A stretch of 43,288 nt of DNA from Rhodobacteraceae bacterium MED-G08 (GCA_002457055.1 NTKT01000020.1:1-43288); one strand, 5' to 3'. Counted from the stretch's first letter, positions 17,531-27,781 are shown. The notes: generated by a model from the letters alone, not told the origin. A program made the numbers and translations.

Positions 17531-19870
17531 TTAAAGAATATCCTCTGGTCTGCAAACAAATTTTGAAACCACTCGTTTTGAACCTGCCTTTTCAAATTCA
17601 ATCTGCAATTTATCCCCTTCAATATCTAAGACGGTCCCATATCCAAATTTCTGATGAAATACACGCTCGTTAACTTCATAGATTGGGTTGGAAGTACTAT
17701 CAATTATGATCGCCTTACTTTCACTAGGCTGAGTAAGAGAATGCTGATTTTTATTTTTTTGCAGTCGCCTCCAACCGGGGCTATCATATCCATCTGCCTG
17801 ACCCGCCTCATTATCCAACGTCGAATAATTCACACCAAAATCAGATGGTCCACTATACAAACCCGAAGGTGTAAGTATATCAACATGCTGCTCCGGTAAT
17901 TCATCAATAAATCTTGATGGCATTGAAGATTGCCACTGGCCAAAAACACGACGATTACCCGCAAAAGAAATATAACAAGCTTGCTCTGATCTCGTTATAC
18001 CAACATAAGCCAATCGTCTTTCCTCTTCTAGGCCGTTCACCCCACTCTCATCCATGCTTCGTTGTGATGGGAAAAGTCCATCTTCCCAGCCTGGCAAGAA
18101 AACAATTGGGAATTCCAGACCTTTGGCAGCATGAAGTGTCATTATAGAAACCTTTTGCTCAAACTCTTCACTGTCGTTTTCCATTATCAGGCTCACATGT
18201 TCTAAGAAGCCATGTAAATTTTCAAATTCCTCGAGTGCTTTAACAAGCTCCTTTAAGTTTTCTAATCGCCCACCGGCTTCCGGTGTTTTATCATTCTGCC
18301 ACATGTCAGTGTAGCCACTTTCATCAAGAATTATTCCAGCCAATTCGACATGATTGCTATCGCCTTTCGAGATGATCGAACCCCAACGATCTAAATTCTT
18401 CAGAAATAAACCAAGTTGTATGGCAGCTTTTCCAGAAAAGCCTCCTTCGTCTAATAACAAACGAGCACCTTCAGCTAATGAAATTCCATTATTTCTTGAT
18501 ACCTGCTGAATTTTTTGCTGAGCTTTTTCGCCAATTCCTCTTTTTGGAGTATTAACAATTCGTTCAAAAGCCAAATCATCACTTAAGCTCAAACTCAAAC
18601 GGAAATAAGCCATGGCATCGCGTATTTCCATGCGCTCATAAAATCTTGGACCACCAATAACTCGATATGGCAAACCTATGGTTAAAAATCTGTCCTCAAA
18701 TGTACGCATTTGATGGCTCGCCCGCACTAAAATAGCAATTTCATCCAAACCGTTTATTAGATAATTTCTATTTGCCGATTGAATTGACTCGATTTCTTCA
18801 CCAATCCATCGAGCCTCTTCTTCTCCATCCCAATGACCAATTAAGCGAACTTTTTGCCCCTCTTCATTTTCAGTCCAAAGTTTTTTTCCAAGACGATCTT
18901 TGTTTCCTGAGATTACTGCACTAGCTGCGGCCAAAATGTGTGGGGTGGATCGATAATTTTGCTCCAAACGTACAATCTTTGCGCCAACAAAATCTTTATC
19001 AAATCTAAGAATATTACCTACCTCTGCACCTCGCCAACCATAAATAGATTGATCATCGTCACCAACACAGCAGATATTCTTGTGATTTTGAGCTAGCAAT
19101 CTAAGCCATAAGTACTGAGCCACATTAGTATCTTGATACTCGTCAACCAGTATGTACTTAAACCACTTTTGATATTTCGACAGTATCTCTGCATTTTCTT
19201 GAAATAGCTCTACAACGAGTAAAATTAAGTCACCAAAATCTACGGCATTTAACTCACGTAGCCGCTGCTGGTATTGAACGTACAATTCCGTTCCAATATT
19301 ATCGAATGCGTTTGCTTCTGATGTCGGAACGGCATCTGGCAACCACCCTCTATTTTTCCATCTATCAATTAAGCTCGCTAAATGTCTTGGCGGCCATCTT
19401 TTTTCATCTACATCAGCTGCTTTTATTAACTGCTTCAAAAGTCTTAACTGGTCATCAGTATCAAGTATTGTGAAATTAGTCTTTAAATTTACTAGTTCCG
19501 CGTGACGTCTTAAAAGCTTAACACAAATTGAATGAAACGTTCCCAGCCAGGGCATCCCCTCAACAGCTCGCCCCAATGTGTGTGCAACTCGATTTTTCAT
19601 TTCTAAAGCGGCTTTATTGGTGAAAGTCACAGCCAAAATTTCATTTGGCCTAGCACTACCCGTATTCAACAAGTGAACAATTCTCGCAGTTAGCGCTCTC
19701 GTTTTCCCTGTCCCCGCTCCTGCCAACATCAGAACGGGACCCTCTAATGTTTCCACAGCAATTCTCTGAGCTTCATTTAGCTCCTTTAAATAAGGCTCAG
19801 ATCTTGCTTTTATTGCTCGGGCAGAGAGCCCTGAAGATGACTTAATCATGTTTTGAGGGTTTTTGCTCAT
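17531..19870 (-). CDS. uvrD: UvrD/PcrA-type superfamily 1 DNA helicase
   Basis: ATP-driven 3'-5' helicase acting in nucleotide-excision and mismatch repair and in removing proteins from DNA. The 779-residue protein has Walker A AGAGTGKT (residues 50-57), motif Ia VTFTNKAALEM, motif Ib GTFHSICVKLLRR, DEYQDTN (243-249), motif III GDDDQSIYGWRGAEV, motif IV LEQNYRST, and motif V/VI VSIMTLHAAKGLEF and LAYVGITR. A C-terminal segment HQKFGYGTVLDIEGDKLQIEF resembles the Tudor-like RNA-polymerase-binding tail of PcrA/UvrD. The start at 19870 could be a few codons later (Met8). It stands alone, convergent with the btu operon. Confidence 0.95.
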   Translation of the reverse strand: MSKNPQNMIKSSSGLSARAIKARSEPYLKELNEAQRIAVETLEGPVLMLAGAGTGKTRALTARIVHLLNTGSARPNEILAVTFTNKAALEMKNRVAHTLGRAVEGMPWLGTFHSICVKLLRRHAELVNLKTNFTILDTDDQLRLLKQLIKAADVDEKRWPPRHLASLIDRWKNRGWLPDAVPTSEANAFDNIGTELYVQYQQRLRELNAVDFGDLILLVVELFQENAEILSKYQKWFKYILVDEYQDTNVAQYLWLRLLAQNHKNICCVGDDDQSIYGWRGAEVGNILRFDKDFVGAKIVRLEQNYRSTPHILAAASAVISGNKDRLGKKLWTENEEGQKVRLIGHWDGEEEARWIGEEIESIQSANRNYLINGLDEIAILVRASHQMRTFEDRFLTIGLPYRVIGGPRFYERMEIRDAMAYFRLSLSLSDDLAFERIVNTPKRGIGEKAQQKIQQVSRNNGISLAEGARLLLDEGGFSGKAAIQLGLFLKNLDRWGSIISKGDSNHVELAGIILDESGYTDMWQNDKTPEAGGRLENLKELVKALEEFENLHGFLEHVSLIMENDSEEFEQKVSIMTLHAAKGLEFPIVFLPGWEDGLFPSQRSMDESGVNGLEEERRLAYVGITRSEQACYISFAGNRRVFGQWQSSMPSRFIDELPEQHVDILTPSGLYSGPSDFGVNYSTLDNEAGQADGYDSPGWRRLQKNKNQHSLTQPSESKAIIIDSTSNPIYEVNERVFHQKFGYGTVLDIEGDKLQIEFEKAGSKRVVSKFVCRPEDIL

Positions 19871-20065
19871 AAGAATGTTTTAGACAAGTATGTTAAATTT
19901 GCAAAGGTATGTTCATAATTTGTTCTTTCATATTCTGTAATTTAATCAACATAGAAGACGTTTATTTCCTCAAAATAGTTTTCCACATAGGCTCCGTGTA
20001 TCTAAAAAAATTAATATAGTTGTAGATAAATAGATTTTTTTTATTAAAAAGGCACTGGAAATGTA

Positions 20066-20097
20066 TTGACACTTTTTTTTCATTCTGCGACGCAGAA
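20066..20097 (+). promoter_or_regulatory. pyc promoter: TTGACA and a 15-base palindrome
   Basis: A perfect -35 box TTGACA lies at 20066-20071. The palindrome TTCTGC-GAC-GCAGAA (20083-20097) falls where the -10 element should be, 42 bases before the pyc ATG. The CTGC-N3-GCAG core resembles binding sites reported for PhaR-type carbon-flux regulators in Paracoccus, but no regulator gene is present here, so the protein that binds is unknown. The A run after the palindrome argues against a forward terminator. Confidence 0.45.
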
Positions 20098-20138
20098 AAA
20101 AAGCGTAAGTCGCCAATTTAGTACTTAAGGATTATTAA

Positions 20139-23100
20139 ATGCCTGACTTCAATAAGATCCTGATAGCAAACCGTGGTGAGATTGCAATTCGTATTATGCG
20201 AGCTGCAAATGAAATGGGCAAAAAGACTGTGGCAGTGTTTGCTGAAGAAGATAAGCTCGGTCTTCACAGATTTAAGGCGGATGAAGCATATAGAATAGGC
20301 CACGGAATGGGGCCCGTCGCTGCATATCTTTCAATTGACGAAATAATACGTGTAGCAAGGGATTGTGGAGCAGATGCAATTCACCCAGGTTACGGACTGC
20401 TTTCTGAAAATCCCGACTTGGTTGATGCCTGTGAAAGAAACGGCATAGTATTTATCGGACCACAAGCGACAACAATGAGAGCGCTAGGTGACAAAGCTAG
20501 CGCTCGCAGAGTTGCGATAGAAGCCAATGTCCCAGTGATACCAGCCACAGAGGTCTTGGGAGATGACATGGATGCCATAAAGGCCCAGGCTGCTGAAATT
20601 GGATATCCATTAATGCTTAAAGCCTCGTGGGGCGGTGGTGGACGAGGAATGCGTCCAATCGAACATCAAAATGAATTGGAGGATAAAGTCTTAGAGGGAC
20701 GACGCGAAGCCGAGTCAGCTTTCGGTAATGGTGAAGGTTATCTTGAAAAAATGATTACCCGAGCGCGTCACGTCGAAGTACAGATCTTAGGTGATAAGCA
20801 TGGTGAAATTTTTCATCTTTGGGAACGAGATTGCTCTGTACAACGGAGAAACCAAAAAGTGGTTGAGAGAGCACCAGCACCATATTTAACACAAAAGCAG
20901 CGGGAAACTCTGTGTGATTTGGGCAGGAGAATATGTGCTCACGTAAACTATGAATGCGCAGGTACAGTTGAATTCTTAATGGATATGGATACCGAAGAAT
21001 TCTATTTCATTGAAGTAAATCCACGAGTGCAAGTTGAACACACAGTTACTGAAGAAGTGACAGGCATCGATATTGTTCAAGCGCAAATTCTGATCGCTGA
21101 AGGGAAAACAATGGCCGAGGCCACCGGCAAAGCAAACCAGAGTGAAGTGACACTTAACGGACACGCCTTACAAACAAGAATTACTACAGAAGATCCACAA
21201 AATAATTTTATTCCAGACTATGGTCGAATAACTGCCTTTAGATCAGCCACGGGTATGGGAATAAGGCTTGATGGCGGTACTGCGTATGCAGGCGGCGTAA
21301 TTACTCGCTACTATGACTCGTTGCTTGTAAAAGTGACAGCATGGGCACCAACACCTAGTAAGGCTATCGCCCGAATGGATCGTGCATTAAGGGAGTTCAG
21401 AATTCGTGGTGTTTCTACAAATATAGCGTTTGTCGAAAATTTATTAAAACATCCCATATTTCTATCAAATGAGTATACAACAAAATTTATCGATACAACG
21501 CCAGATCTTTTTGATTTTGACAAGCGACGAGATAGAGGGACTAAGGTCTTAACATATATTGCGGATGTGAGCGTTAATGGTCACCCGGAAACCAAGGACA
21601 GACCCCTACCCAATTTTGATACACCCACTCCTGTATCTCCAAGTCCAGTTGGAGAAATGAGCTACGGCACCCGAAACCTATTGGAACAAAAAGGCGCCGA
21701 GGCAGTTGCCGATTGGGTTTTGAAACAAAGGCAACTTCTGCTTACTGATACGACCATGCGGGATGGTCATCAGTCGCTACTTGCGACAAGAATGCGTTCC
21801 GTTGATATGATTAGGGTAGCACCTGCATATGCATCAAATTTACCCTCGCTTTTTTCTGTTGAATGCTGGGGCGGCGCAACCTTTGACGTTGCTTATCGGT
21901 TCCTTCAAGAATGCCCATGGCAGCGTTTGCGAGATTTAAGGGCCCAAATGCCAAACCTGATGACGCAAATGCTACTACGTGCCTCAAACGGTGTTGGCTA
22001 TACAAATTATCCAGATAATGTCGTTAGAGCATTTGTAAAAGAAGCATCAAAAGGTATCGATGTATTTCGAGTTTTCGACAGCCTCAACTGGGTTGAGAAT
22101 ATGCGCATTGCAATGGATGCTGTAATTGATAGCGGAAAAATCTGTGAAGGAACAATATGCTACACAGGTGATATTCTTAACCCAGACCGATCGAAGTATA
22201 ATCTTAAATACTATGTAAACATGGCTAAGGACCTTCAGTCAGCAGGCGCACATTTTCTTGGACTCAAGGATATGGCGGGTTTATTGAAGCCGGCCGCTGC
22301 ACGTCAACTTGTGAAATCATTGAAAGAAGAGGTGGGATTACCAATTCATTTTCACACACACGATACTTCTGGAATTGCGGGCGCTACCATTTTGGCAGCA
22401 GCAGATGCTGGTGTTGATGTTGTTGATACAGCGATGGATGCTTTTTCTGGAGGAACGTCACAACCTTGTATGGGATCGATTGTAGAAGCTCTGCACAACT
22501 CGGAGCGTGATACTGGAATAAACATCGAAAATTTAAGAGAGATAAGTGATTATTGGGGGCAAGTTAGAGCTCAATATGCTGCTTTTGAAAGTGGACTATC
22601 GTCACCGGCCTCGGAAGTTTATTTGCATGAAATGCCGGGAGGACAATTTACAAACCTAAAGGCTCAAGCCCGCTCAATGGGCATGGAAGAAAAATGGCAT
22701 GATATAGCAGAAACATATGCAGACGTTAATCAAATGTTTGGTGACATCGTAAAAGTTACTCCATCATCAAAGGTGGTAGGCGACATGGCCCTTATGATGG
22801 TTGCTCAAAATTTAAATCGTGATGATGTCGAAAACCCGAAAACTGATGTGGCTTTCCCTGAAAGTGTTGTTGATATGCTCAGAGGAAATCTAGGACAACC
22901 GCCTGGAGGGTTTCCGAAACACATAGTTAAAAAGGCCTTGAAAGGCGAAAAACCAAATTTAGCCCGGCCAGGTAAAAACCTTGAACCAATAGATCTCGAA
23001 AAAACACGTCAAGAAATTTCTGATAAGCTCGATGGCATGAAAATTGATGATGAGGACTTAAATGGTTACTTAATGTATCCAAAGGTTTTCCTAGATTACA

Positions 23101-23576
23101 TGGAACGGCATCTCACATATGGCCCAGTCCGAACTCTACCAACAAAAACTTTTTTCTACGGCATGAACTCAGGTGACGAAATAAGTTTAGAGATTGATCC
23201 AGGTAAAACACTAGAGATCCGCATGCAAGCAATCGGTGAGACGGATGAGAACGGCGAAGTCAAAGTTTTTTTTGAACTAAACGGACAGCCGAGAGTAATT
23301 AGAGTTCCTAATAGATTAGTAACTTCTGAGACAATATCACGACCAAAAGCGGACCCAAGTAATTCCAACCACATTGGCGCCCCAATGCCCGGTGTGATTT
23401 CTACAGTTAGCGTAAATGAAGGTCAAACTGTAAAAAAAGGTGACCTGCTTTTAACAATTGAAGCTATGAAAATGGAAACTGGTATTCACGTAGAGCGGGA
23501 TGCTAAAATAAAAGCTGTTCACGTCAAGGCAGCCACCCAAATTGATGCAAAAGATTTAATCATAGAGCTGGAGTAA
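20139..23576 (+). CDS. pyc: Pyruvate carboxylase
   Basis: Biotin enzyme that carboxylates pyruvate to oxaloacetate, refilling the TCA cycle. The 1145-residue single chain has the full order: biotin carboxylase (FNKILIANRGEIAIRIMRA at the start, ATP-grasp with KASWGGGGRGMR, EVNPRVQVEHTVTEE), carboxyltransferase (TTMRDGHQSLLATRMR near 540; FHTHDTSGI), the allosteric/PYC_OADA linker, and a biotin-carrier domain with EAMKMET (biotinyl lysine about residue 1111). AAGGA precedes the ATG. The length is that of the fused alpha4-type enzyme, so it is not an acetyl- or propionyl-CoA carboxylase subunit. Confidence 0.98.
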   Translation: MPDFNKILIANRGEIAIRIMRAANEMGKKTVAVFAEEDKLGLHRFKADEAYRIGHGMGPVAAYLSIDEIIRVARDCGADAIHPGYGLLSENPDLVDACERNGIVFIGPQATTMRALGDKASARRVAIEANVPVIPATEVLGDDMDAIKAQAAEIGYPLMLKASWGGGGRGMRPIEHQNELEDKVLEGRREAESAFGNGEGYLEKMITRARHVEVQILGDKHGEIFHLWERDCSVQRRNQKVVERAPAPYLTQKQRETLCDLGRRICAHVNYECAGTVEFLMDMDTEEFYFIEVNPRVQVEHTVTEEVTGIDIVQAQILIAEGKTMAEATGKANQSEVTLNGHALQTRITTEDPQNNFIPDYGRITAFRSATGMGIRLDGGTAYAGGVITRYYDSLLVKVTAWAPTPSKAIARMDRALREFRIRGVSTNIAFVENLLKHPIFLSNEYTTKFIDTTPDLFDFDKRRDRGTKVLTYIADVSVNGHPETKDRPLPNFDTPTPVSPSPVGEMSYGTRNLLEQKGAEAVADWVLKQRQLLLTDTTMRDGHQSLLATRMRSVDMIRVAPAYASNLPSLFSVECWGGATFDVAYRFLQECPWQRLRDLRAQMPNLMTQMLLRASNGVGYTNYPDNVVRAFVKEASKGIDVFRVFDSLNWVENMRIAMDAVIDSGKICEGTICYTGDILNPDRSKYNLKYYVNMAKDLQSAGAHFLGLKDMAGLLKPAAARQLVKSLKEEVGLPIHFHTHDTSGIAGATILAAADAGVDVVDTAMDAFSGGTSQPCMGSIVEALHNSERDTGINIENLREISDYWGQVRAQYAAFESGLSSPASEVYLHEMPGGQFTNLKAQARSMGMEEKWHDIAETYADVNQMFGDIVKVTPSSKVVGDMALMMVAQNLNRDDVENPKTDVAFPESVVDMLRGNLGQPPGGFPKHIVKKALKGEKPNLARPGKNLEPIDLEKTRQEISDKLDGMKIDDEDLNGYLMYPKVFLDYMERHLTYGPVRTLPTKTFFYGMNSGDEISLEIDPGKTLEIRMQAIGETDENGEVKVFFELNGQPRVIRVPNRLVTSETISRPKADPSNSNHIGAPMPGVISTVSVNEGQTVKKGDLLLTIEAMKMETGIHVERDAKIKAVHVKAATQIDAKDLIIELE

Positions 23577-23674
23577 CCGTATCGACTATATAAGGTAACA
23601 TATTTTAAATATGTAATCCATTTTATGCTTGCGGTTGCAAACGGATCTTTATAAACAACTTTTTAGTGATTTAT

Positions 23675-23749
23675 GCGGGCGTAGCTCAGGGGTAGAGCGT
23701 TACCTTGCCAAGGTAAATGTCGTGAGTTCGAATCTCATCGCCCGCTCCA
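23675..23749 (+). tRNA. tRNA-Gly (anticodon GCC)
   Basis: A complete cloverleaf is visible: acceptor arms GCGGGCG (23675-23681) and CGCCCGC (23739-23745), a D-arm with GCTC/GAGC, an anticodon arm TTACC-TTGCCAA-GGTAA reading GCC, and a T-arm GTGAG-TTCGAAT-CTCAT. The discriminator is T and CCA is encoded. A TATAAA box lies about 20 bases upstream. No integrase gene or repeat of the 3' half was seen, so it is not an occupied attachment site in this window. Confidence 0.97.
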
Positions 23750-23828
23750 TTACTAGGAATTAGATACTCATTTTCAGTCATAATCGCTTGAAGGCTCGGC
23801 AACCCAAGATTTCAAGCCGGTTGTCTAC

Positions 23829-24455
23829 CTAAACTTGAGCAACTCTATAATCAGGAAGAATGGAGTGCTCTTTCACATATTTTACATTAGCCATATCGTT
23901 ACTTAGTGCTCTCGCACTCGCACTAATTGGATCCAATCCGTGTGCGGTCCACCTATCAGTTAATCGTTTTTCCAGATCAATATCTGAAACTTCCAAATAA
24001 ACGGATAGATCAAACTCACCTTTTAGATAAGACCAAGGATATTTTTTCAATAAAAGATAATTCCCTTCGACAATTATTATTTTGTGTTCAGGACCCAAAT
24101 TATCTGCATCCATAATTGTTTTATCGGCATCTCTATCAAAAACTGGAAATGACAAATTCTCTGTTCTTCGTATATCTTTTACAAGCTCAAGAAATCCAAA
24201 AGCATCAAACGTTTCCGGCGCACCTTTACGATGGAGTAAACCTAGATTTTTTAATTGGCGATTATCTAAGTGAAAACCGTCCATAGGTACAACCTTTGCA
24301 CATTCACCAAGTCCTTTTAATAGTAAGCCTGCAAATGTAGATTTTCCAGATCCAGGAGGACCACAAATTGCGACAATAAACCGTCCAGCCAAAGAATTCT
24401 GCTTAGCAATTAACCCTAAAAGCTCTTTGATATTTATATAATCAATCGAGGGCAT
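23829..24455 (-). CDS. P-loop sugar/nucleoside kinase (uridine kinase/PanK-like), candidate fructose kinase
   Basis: A 208-residue P-loop phosphotransferase. Walker A GPPGSGKST is at residues 32-40, followed by VVPMDGFHLDNRQL, RKGAPETFDAFGF, FPVFDRDADKTI and IIIVEGNYLLL, the motif series of the uridine kinase/phosphoribulokinase/pantothenate kinase group, close in style to E. coli YggC and Sinorhizobium FrcK. It is the last gene of the polyol operon, 47 bases after mtlK. Both dehydrogenases upstream make fructose from mannitol or sorbitol, so a fructose-phosphorylating role is a fair inference, not shown by sequence. No PfkB-type fructokinase is in this operon. Confidence 0.85.
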   Translation of the reverse strand: MPSIDYINIKELLGLIAKQNSLAGRFIVAICGPPGSGKSTFAGLLLKGLGECAKVVPMDGFHLDNRQLKNLGLLHRKGAPETFDAFGFLELVKDIRRTENLSFPVFDRDADKTIMDADNLGPEHKIIIVEGNYLLLKKYPWSYLKGEFDLSVYLEVSDIDLEKRLTDRWTAHGLDPISASARALSNDMANVKYVKEHSILPDYRVAQV

Positions 24456-24502
24456 AATTAGGACTTAAATCTGGAAAATAGTAAAATATTCTTCGAATGG
24501 AA

Positions 24503-25996
24503 TTATTGTAAATAATCATCAATAGCCGCCTCTACTCCGCTATTCCATATTTTTCTTAACCAATTTGCGAATGTATCAGAAAAAATTTTATTGGAATTAA
24601 GATGACCATAATACTGTCGTTGATCCAACCAAGCTGATGGTTTTTCTTTAGCAACTCTGGCCGTTCGCTCTAAATCAAACCAATTCGGATCATTAGGCTC
24701 AATTTTGCTACCATCCTCACGGGTTCCCTCACACATGCGAGCCCAAATCGCTTCGGCAAGAGCAAGTCCAGATATAGACGAACCAGTCTCCACTGCTTTA
24801 TTTATGGATGGAACTAAAAACCCAGGATGCCTCGATGATCCATCAAAAGCTACCCTTCGAGTTGTATCAACTACCGTAGGATTAGAGAAACGCTTCTGAA
24901 TCAATTCAATATATTCTGCCGGCGTTTTATTAGGAACTGAGTCTACGTGCGGTGCAATTTCTTCACTAAGAATCTTAACAAAAAGAGATGCAATTCTGGT
25001 GTCTTGCATGCAATCTGATATAGTGACTAATGATAACAATTCTCCAACATTTGCGATTATTTGATGGCCACCATTCAGCAATCTTATTTTCATTGTTTCG
25101 TAATAGTGAACTTTTTTTGTGAAGATAACACCAACTTTTTCTAGATCGGGTCTTCCAGCGCAAAAATCATCCTCAATCACCCATTGGCGAAAATTTTCAT
25201 GAGTAACTGGGACATTATCATTCAAACTATACGCTTGCACCAACTCCAATTCGTATGCTCCAGTACTGGGAACGATACAATCTACCATTGAACACGGAAA
25301 ACTACAGTTTTCACTGATCCATTCAGCCAAATCAGGATCGATTTGCTCTGCAAGTTTAGTGACTGCCCTATGTAAAACAACACCATTCTTCTCAAGATTA
25401 TCGCAACAAAGTCCTGTTACAGGACCATATCCTAGCTGCCTTCTCAAACGCAGCGCTTCCACCATTACACCGAAAACTGTTCTTGGAGAAGTTGGGTTTT
25501 CGATATCCTTTTTTATATCTGGGTGATCAATATTGAAATCTTTCGATGTTGTATTCATATAGTAGCCGCCCTCAGTAACAGTTAGACTAACTATCCTTAT
25601 TTCAGGGCTTACCATTGCCTTTATTAATGCTTGATTTGTTTCTTCAACTTCAACATAGTCTATGATCGATCCAATTACTTCAGCTGAAGTACCACTTGGA
25701 TCCAATTCAATTAAGGTCGAAAGAAAATCTTGTTTTTTTAATTTTTCTCTTTGAATCTTGTCAAAAGCACAAACGCCACCACCAACTATCGCCCAGTCAA
25801 AATTCAATCCTTCTTCAAACAATCGGTGTATGTACCAAGCCTGATGTGCACGATGAAAGTTACCAACTCCTATATGTAAAATTCCAGGACTCAAGTCAGA
25901 GCGATTATACCTGAAACCTTTCACCTTCTTGGGTAGTTGTGGAATAAGGTTATTATTTAAACTTTTTAATTCAGTTATTTCGCTATACTCATCCAT
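24503..25996 (-). CDS. mtlK: Mannitol 2-dehydrogenase (long-chain polyol dehydrogenase)
   Basis: NAD-dependent oxidation of D-mannitol to D-fructose. The 497-residue protein has the N-terminal nucleotide-binding GVGNFHRAHQAWY, a family VSLTVTEGGYY segment, and the catalytic K-x4-N-x2-H motif in KIRLLNGGHQIIANVGE, diagnostic of polyol-specific long-chain dehydrogenases. The ATG at 25996 shares one base with the smoS stop (TGATG); an upstream TTG at 26008 would add four residues. Mannitol versus arabinitol or fructuronate cannot be told from motifs alone; the smo context favours mannitol. Confidence 0.92.
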   Translation of the reverse strand: MDEYSEITELKSLNNNLIPQLPKKVKGFRYNRSDLSPGILHIGVGNFHRAHQAWYIHRLFEEGLNFDWAIVGGGVCAFDKIQREKLKKQDFLSTLIELDPSGTSAEVIGSIIDYVEVEETNQALIKAMVSPEIRIVSLTVTEGGYYMNTTSKDFNIDHPDIKKDIENPTSPRTVFGVMVEALRLRRQLGYGPVTGLCCDNLEKNGVVLHRAVTKLAEQIDPDLAEWISENCSFPCSMVDCIVPSTGAYELELVQAYSLNDNVPVTHENFRQWVIEDDFCAGRPDLEKVGVIFTKKVHYYETMKIRLLNGGHQIIANVGELLSLVTISDCMQDTRIASLFVKILSEEIAPHVDSVPNKTPAEYIELIQKRFSNPTVVDTTRRVAFDGSSRHPGFLVPSINKAVETGSSISGLALAEAIWARMCEGTREDGSKIEPNDPNWFDLERTARVAKEKPSAWLDQRQYYGHLNSNKIFSDTFANWLRKIWNSGVEAAIDDYLQ

Positions 25997-26769
25997 CAGC
26001 TCATCCAATTACCGCCATCAACGCCAAAAGTTTGCGCCACGATGTAATCTGCTTCACTTGTAGCCAAGAATACCGCCATTCCAATTAAGTCAGAGGGCTT
26101 GCCCATACGACCAAATGGTACCGCAGCGCCCACAGTTTTTTTCTTTTGTCCTAAAGGAAGGCCTTCTAATTGTGAAAAAGCGGCATCGACTCCATCCCAA
26201 TGCACTCCATCAACAACACCCGGTGCAATTGCATTAACATTAATACCGTACTTTATTAGATTTAATCCTGCCGACTGGGTAAGGCTGATAACAGCTGCTT
26301 TAGATGCGCAGTAAACTGCCACCAACGGCTCACCTCTTCTTCCAGCTTGGCTGGCCATATTTATTATTTTACCGCCATTACCACGACCTATCATATGTCG
26401 TGCAACAGCCTGCATGGTAAACAACACACCTGAAACATTAACAGAAAAAACATTTAAGTAATCGTCTCGATCAATATCGGTAATTGGAGCAGCCGTAAAT
26501 AAGGCTGCATTATTTATTAATATATCTATACAGCCCATTTCATCGATTGCCTGCTCAACCGCTAGGTTTATACTTTCTTGATCTCTAACATCTAATTCTA
26601 CTGCAAAAGCTGTATCGCCCAGTTCCAATGCAGCTTTTCTTACTTTTTTCTGATCTATATCGGCCAATGCAACTTTTGCACCTTCCGCCACGTATGCTTT
26701 CGCTAACTCAAAGCCAATGCCCTGAGCAGCTCCCGTAATAAATGCAGATTTTCCAAATAAACGGGTCAT
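25996..26769 (-). CDS. smoS: Sorbitol (glucitol) dehydrogenase, short-chain type SmoS
   Basis: Short-chain dehydrogenase, 257 residues, that in the Rhodobacter smo operon oxidises sorbitol to fructose. It has the cofactor motif TGAAQGIG (residues 13-20), the D-rich AD-IDQKKV segment that favours NAD, the NNAALF motif, and a catalytic Ser plus Y-x3-K in [20 protein letters not shown]. The C-terminal GVDGGNWMS is family typical. The ATG overlaps the smoK stop by four bases. SDR substrates are hard to assign from sequence, so sorbitol is taken from the conserved gene neighbourhood. Confidence 0.9.
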   Translation of the reverse strand: MTRLFGKSAFITGAAQGIGFELAKAYVAEGAKVALADIDQKKVRKAALELGDTAFAVELDVRDQESINLAVEQAIDEMGCIDILINNAALFTAAPITDIDRDDYLNVFSVNVSGVLFTMQAVARHMIGRGNGGKIINMASQAGRRGEPLVAVYCASKAAVISLTQSAGLNLIKYGINVNAIAPGVVDGVHWDGVDAAFSQLEGLPLGQKKKTVGAAVPFGRMGKPSDLIGMAVFLATSEADYIVAQTFGVDGGNWMS

Positions 26770-27770
26770 TTTATTCTCAAGCCATCCTTGTCAAAGCGGT
26801 GGAGATGTTCTTTCTCAGGTGTTAAAAATACGGTTTGGCCATATGCTAGTTCCAAACCCCCGATTGCTCTTACAGTAATGGACTGATCTTGAAACTCACA
26901 TTTGACGTGAAAAAATGTATCAGAACCTAGCTGCTCTGAAACACCAATTGTGCCCTTCCAAGTTCCAGTACTATCCGATATTGCTATATGCTCTGGCCTT
27001 ATACCAATACTTGCAGATTTATATTTTGAAGCTTGAGGCCCTTCAATTATGTTCATTTTCGGACTACCAATAAAACCAGCGACAAATACATTAAGTGGGG
27101 AGCGATATAAATCTAAAGGGGTACCGACCTGCTCAATCCTGCCATTTTGAAGCACCACAATTTTGTCAGCCATAGTCATTGCCTCAATTTGGTCATGGGT
27201 GACATAAATCATGGTTGTAGCTAAACGCTTATGCAGTTCTGAAATTTCAACCCGCATTCCAACTCTTAATGCTGCGTCAAGATTTGATAGTGGTTCATCA
27301 AACAGAAATGCTTGCGGTTCACGGACAATTGCTCTGCCAATTGCAACCCTTTGCCTTTGACCTCCAGACAATTGGCCAGGTTTTCTGTCAAGGTACTCGC
27401 TTAGGTTTAATACTTTTGCGGCATCTTCCACTTTCTTGCCCTGCTCAGTGCTGCTTAAGCCAGCCATTCTAAGCGGAAATGCTATGTTTTTTCTAACTGT
27501 CATATGTGGATAGAGCGCATAAGACTGAAAAACCATTGCTAACTTTCGTTTAGCAGGTGATACCTCGGTTGCATCTTCACCATTAATTAAAATTCTTCCA
27601 GATGATACATCTTCCAGGCCAGCAATTAATCGCAGCAAAGTAGATTTTCCACAACCACTAGGACCAACAAATACAACAAACTCACCATCCTTGATTTCTA
27701 AGTTTAACGGAGGAATAACTTCCGTATCACCGAATTTTTTTGAAACATCTTTTAAGTGAATGTGGCTCAT
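26766..27770 (-). CDS. smoK: Polyol ABC transporter ATP-binding protein SmoK
   Basis: ATPase of the carbohydrate-uptake (CUT1/MalK-like) family. The 334-residue protein has Walker [13 protein letters not shown] (about residues 36-47), Q-loop [13 protein letters not shown], signature [16 protein letters not shown], Walker [14 protein letters not shown] and the H-loop [15 protein letters not shown], then a C-terminal TOBE/regulatory domain (SIGIRPEHI). AAGGA lies before the ATG. It follows the two permease genes directly and overlaps smoS, matching the Rhodobacter smoEFGKS order. Confidence 0.95.
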   Translation of the reverse strand: MSHIHLKDVSKKFGDTEVIPPLNLEIKDGEFVVFVGPSGCGKSTLLRLIAGLEDVSSGRILINGEDATEVSPAKRKLAMVFQSYALYPHMTVRKNIAFPLRMAGLSSTEQGKKVEDAAKVLNLSEYLDRKPGQLSGGQRQRVAIGRAIVREPQAFLFDEPLSNLDAALRVGMRVEISELHKRLATTMIYVTHDQIEAMTMADKIVVLQNGRIEQVGTPLDLYRSPLNVFVAGFIGSPKMNIIEGPQASKYKSASIGIRPEHIAISDSTGTWKGTIGVSEQLGSDTFFHVKCEFQDQSITVRAIGGLELAYGQTVFLTPEKEHLHRFDKDGLRIK

Positions 27771-27781
27771 TAGTTCATTCC

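Noticed and set aside
19979-19987. TTTTCCACA, DnaA-box-like (also at 36634-36642)
   Set aside because: Single isolated near-matches without clusters, AT-rich unwinding region or replication genes; expected by chance.
20083-20110. Rho-independent terminator before pyc
   Set aside because: The palindrome is followed by A rather than T on the plus strand; on the minus strand it has T-rich sequence after it but no minus-strand gene ends there, so an operator is the better reading.
23675-23828. tRNA-Gly as an integration site for a mobile element
   Set aside because: No integrase and no repeat of the tRNA 3' half were seen downstream; flanking genes look like ordinary chromosomal operons.
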